Assembly: GCA_002286715.1 (NCBI GenBank)
Contig: NSJX01000014.1
Coordinates: 321,086-385,085 of the forward strand
Source of the DNA: Dentipellis sp. KUC8613
Taxonomy: Eukaryota > Basidiomycota > Agaricomycetes > Russulales > Hericiaceae
DNA: 64,000 bases
Direction of reading: 5' to 3'
Shown: piece by piece, positions 61,681 through 64,000 of the stretch
Numbering within the stretch: position 1 is the first letter of the stretch
Layout: every line of letters begins with the position of its first letter
Program-made: the position numbers and the translations under genes
Notes under the pieces: generated by a model
The model's input: the letters and a program-made list of their open reading frames with translations, nothing else
The model's database searches: none
What the model was told of the DNA's origin: nothing

Positions 61681-63999
61681 TTACTCCTCGAGGAAGAAGT
61701 AGTTGCCCTGGTCTGGTGAGGGGACAAGGTGTAAGCGGGATGCGGGTGGAAGGATCAAGACAAAGAAGACGCACTCTTTTGCTCTCGGTCCTTGACGGAG
61801 TTGAGCTTGTTGACACGCGGGCGGAAGTTCGTGGGATCGCGGCGGAAGGTGACTTCCAGCGATGCCAGGAACTTGTTCATACCCGTGAGCAGCGATTGCG
61901 GCCTATTATACTCGTCAATTGATGACGTCTTGTGAAAGCAAGAAATATGAACGTACGGAGTCGCAGTTGCGGCGATGGCGGGTTGACCCTCGAACACGAT
62001 GACACGATCCGCAAGATAGGTGGCCATGATGAAATCGTGCTCGATGATAAATGCGGTCTTTTTCGCGTGGAGGATAAAGCGCTTGATGACCTTAGATGCA
62101 ATGATACGTTGCTCGGAGTCCAAGAACCTGATCACGAACGTTTTCAATGACAGCCAACAGGAGAGGATTAGGTCGTCTACTCACGAGCTAGGCTCGTCAA
62201 TGAGGTACACAGCGACGTTCGGCTTGCCGAGTGCCAGGACGATAGCAACACGTTGGAGTTCTCCTCCAGAAAGCGTCTTGACGTCCTGGTCGAGGATCTG
62301 CTCGAGATTCATTGGCTTCACGACGTCCGTCTGGAACTGCGAGTGCATGAAGGCCGCCTTGATCTGCTTGAGGAGCAGCATGCGGACGGTGCCAGGGAAC
62401 TTCGGCGAGATCGTCTGCGGCTTGAGCGACACCGCGAGGCTCTGCTTATCAGTCTCCTCGTCGGGGGTGTCGCCAGCAAGCAGGCGGACGAACGTGGTCT
62501 TGCCGGTTCCGTTCTCGCCAAGCATGACGATGATCTCGGAGTCTGTGAAAGAGCCCGCTTCGACCGTCAGCTTGAACCCGCCGAGAGTCTTCGTCATTGA
62601 GGGGTATTGGTAGTGTCGTGTTTTGTCGATCAAGATCTCCTCTGCGGTCTCGACCATCTTGAAGGAGAGCGACTCCTCACGGAATCGCAAGTTTTCGGTG
62701 GGGATGAAACCGTCCAGGAAGATGTTAATACCTATGATTCGATGGGCAAAGATATCAGGCTTTCAAAGGGTGTTTCGTACCTTCGCGAACAGAGTAGGGC
62801 ATCGTCACGACACCGTACATCGATGGCTTGCCGTAGAGACAGCAGACAAAGTCGGAAAGGTAGTCCAGAACAGAGAGATCGTGCTCTACAGCGATCACGT
62901 AGTTGTCGGGGGTAAGCAGGCCACGAATGACTTCGGCAGCTTTCAGACGCTGCTTGATATCCAAGTAACTTGATGGTTCGTCGAACATGTAGCTAGAAGA
63001 CTATATGAGCGCCCACCTGAGGTAGACATGATACAGGGAAGTGCACTTACACATCTGCCCGCTGGATACACGACATCGCAATAGCAAACCGCTGCAGCTC
63101 ACCACCTGAAAGCTGAGAGACCTCACGTGTCAGGACATTGTTGAGTTCGAGGTCGTCGAGAAGCTTCTGTTTGTTGTCCAATTCCTTCTTTCCATCTAGC
63201 ATCTGCTCGACGCTCATGTTGCCCTTGATTGCGCGGGGGATGTGATCGACATACTGGGGCTTGATCAAGGCTTTCAGATTGTCCTCCAGCACCTTCGTAA
63301 AGTAGTTTTGCAACTCAGACCCACGGAAGTACTTGAGGATCTCCTGCCAGTCTGGGGGATCCTGTACCACAGCGTCAATAATTACGCGCAGGCGATACCT
63401 GTAGATTTATTATGCACGTACGTCATAACGTCCGAGATTCGGTTTGAGCTTCCCAGCAAGGATCTTCAGTGCTGTACTTTTGCCGATACCGTTCGTTCCG
63501 ACAAGACCGAGGACTTGTCCCGGGCGTGGTGTGGGTAGTCGATGGAGCTTGAAGGAATTGGCGGTATATCGATGTGTGACTTCGGACTCGAGATTGGTAG
63601 GCAGGTTGATAATAGCGATGGCTTCGAATGGACACCTGAACGAAGTTTCAAGGTTAAGAGAGAAGGGTGCAGAGTGCACTTGTACGCACTTCTTCACGCA
63701 GATACCACAACCGATGCACAGGAATTCCGAGATGAATGCGATCTTATCTGAGGATTTGACCTCGATACAGAGCTTGCCTATGAGCGGTTCCGCACATTAG
63801 ACAAAGATTTCGGAATCCAGGATGCGAGATCCGCGTACCCATCTTCACGACTGGACATGACTTTCAAACATACCATAAGCCGGGGTGAAGTAGACAACAG
63901 ATGCTTCTAATTGCGCACCTTTTTACACTCCTGCGCACATCGCTTGGGTTTGCATCGGTTAGCGTCGACGATAGCGATACGGGTAATTTTGTCCGCCAT
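61681..63999 (-). CDS. RLI1: ABCE1/RLI1, ribosome-recycling ABC ATPase with two [4Fe-4S] clusters
   Basis: This essential cytosolic ATPase splits ribosomes after termination and rescue. The complete gene reads from the ATG at 63997-63999: [20 protein letters not shown] then CAQECKK. A 22-nt micro-exon (63839-63860, SCPVVKMG) and [20 protein letters not shown] with [10 protein letters not shown] follow, giving the eight Fe-S cysteines. NBD1 has the Walker [21 protein letters not shown], signature [19 protein letters not shown] and Walker B ending [12 protein letters not shown]2 has [36 protein letters not shown] and VYLIDEPSS. The hinge end contains [16 protein letters not shown], and the protein ends GNYFFLEE. 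It has many short introns. The gene is complete but its promoter lies outside the window. Confidence 0.96.
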
Positions 64000-64000
64000 G

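Overview
The window looks like nuclear DNA from a filamentous basidiomycete, most likely a mushroom-forming agaricomycete. Nearly every gene is cut by several introns of about 45-70 nt with GT/AG ends. The proteins include basidiomycete-typical families (a DUF6593-type protein, an AKR7-type reductase pair, tandem dimeric alpha/beta-barrel proteins, Zn2Cys6 regulators), and housekeeping genes lie close together on both strands. I cannot name the species. Coordinates given for CDS entries run from start codon to stop codon and include introns.

Layout. 0.2-9.5 kb is metabolic: two tandem AKR7-type aldo/keto reductases (+), a convergent alpha/beta hydrolase (-), a decayed stretch that may be an FAD-monooxygenase relic (-), and a SAM methyltransferase (+). 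9.9-14.1 kb is housekeeping: SOF1/DCAF13 (rRNA processing) and RTF1 (Paf1 complex). 14.7-21.2 kb (-) carries an uncharacterised protein and a large Zn2Cys6 transcription factor with a Tyr/Ser/Gln/Pro-rich tail. 21.9-28.7 kb holds a triple ACGCGT repeat, a family-2 O-methyltransferase, three tandem small dimeric-barrel (ABM-like) genes and a tRNA-Arg(CCU). 29-36 kb holds a TB2/DP1/HVA22 (REEP) protein (-), an orphan terminal exon (-), and a roughly 1,120-residue protein built from internal repeats that I cannot assign to any family. 36-43 kb has TFIIE-alpha (+), a PIG-L/GPI12 de-N-acetylase (-) and a second Zn2Cys6 regulator (-). 42.8-46.2 kb is gene-poor with a stop-riddled pseudogene, followed by a secreted DUF3455-type protein. 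48.7-55.1 kb has a stand-alone Nup96/Nup145C nucleoporin (+), a DUF6593-type protein (-) and a UBC4/5-class E2 enzyme (-). 55.1-58.0 kb is gene-poor with another frameshifted relic. 58-64 kb has ASCC2/Cue3 (+), RPA3 (-) and the complete ABCE1/RLI1 gene (-), whose ATG lies at the last bases of the window.

How the genes work together. The housekeeping genes cover rRNA processing (SOF1), transcription (RTF1, TFIIE-alpha), nuclear transport (Nup96), GPI-anchor synthesis (GPI12), ubiquitination (UBC4), DNA replication and repair (RPA3), and ribosome rescue and recycling (ASCC2 and RLI1, only about 1.2 kb apart). The reductases, methyltransferases, hydrolase, barrel proteins and two Zn2Cys6 regulators resemble accessory tailoring functions. 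No backbone enzyme (PKS, NRPS or terpene synthase) is visible, so I do not call a biosynthetic cluster. The most unusual items are the repeat protein at 31.8-35.7 kb, the splice-phase defect in the first AKR copy, the triplicated barrel genes, and the ACGCGT triplet upstream of the O-methyltransferase.
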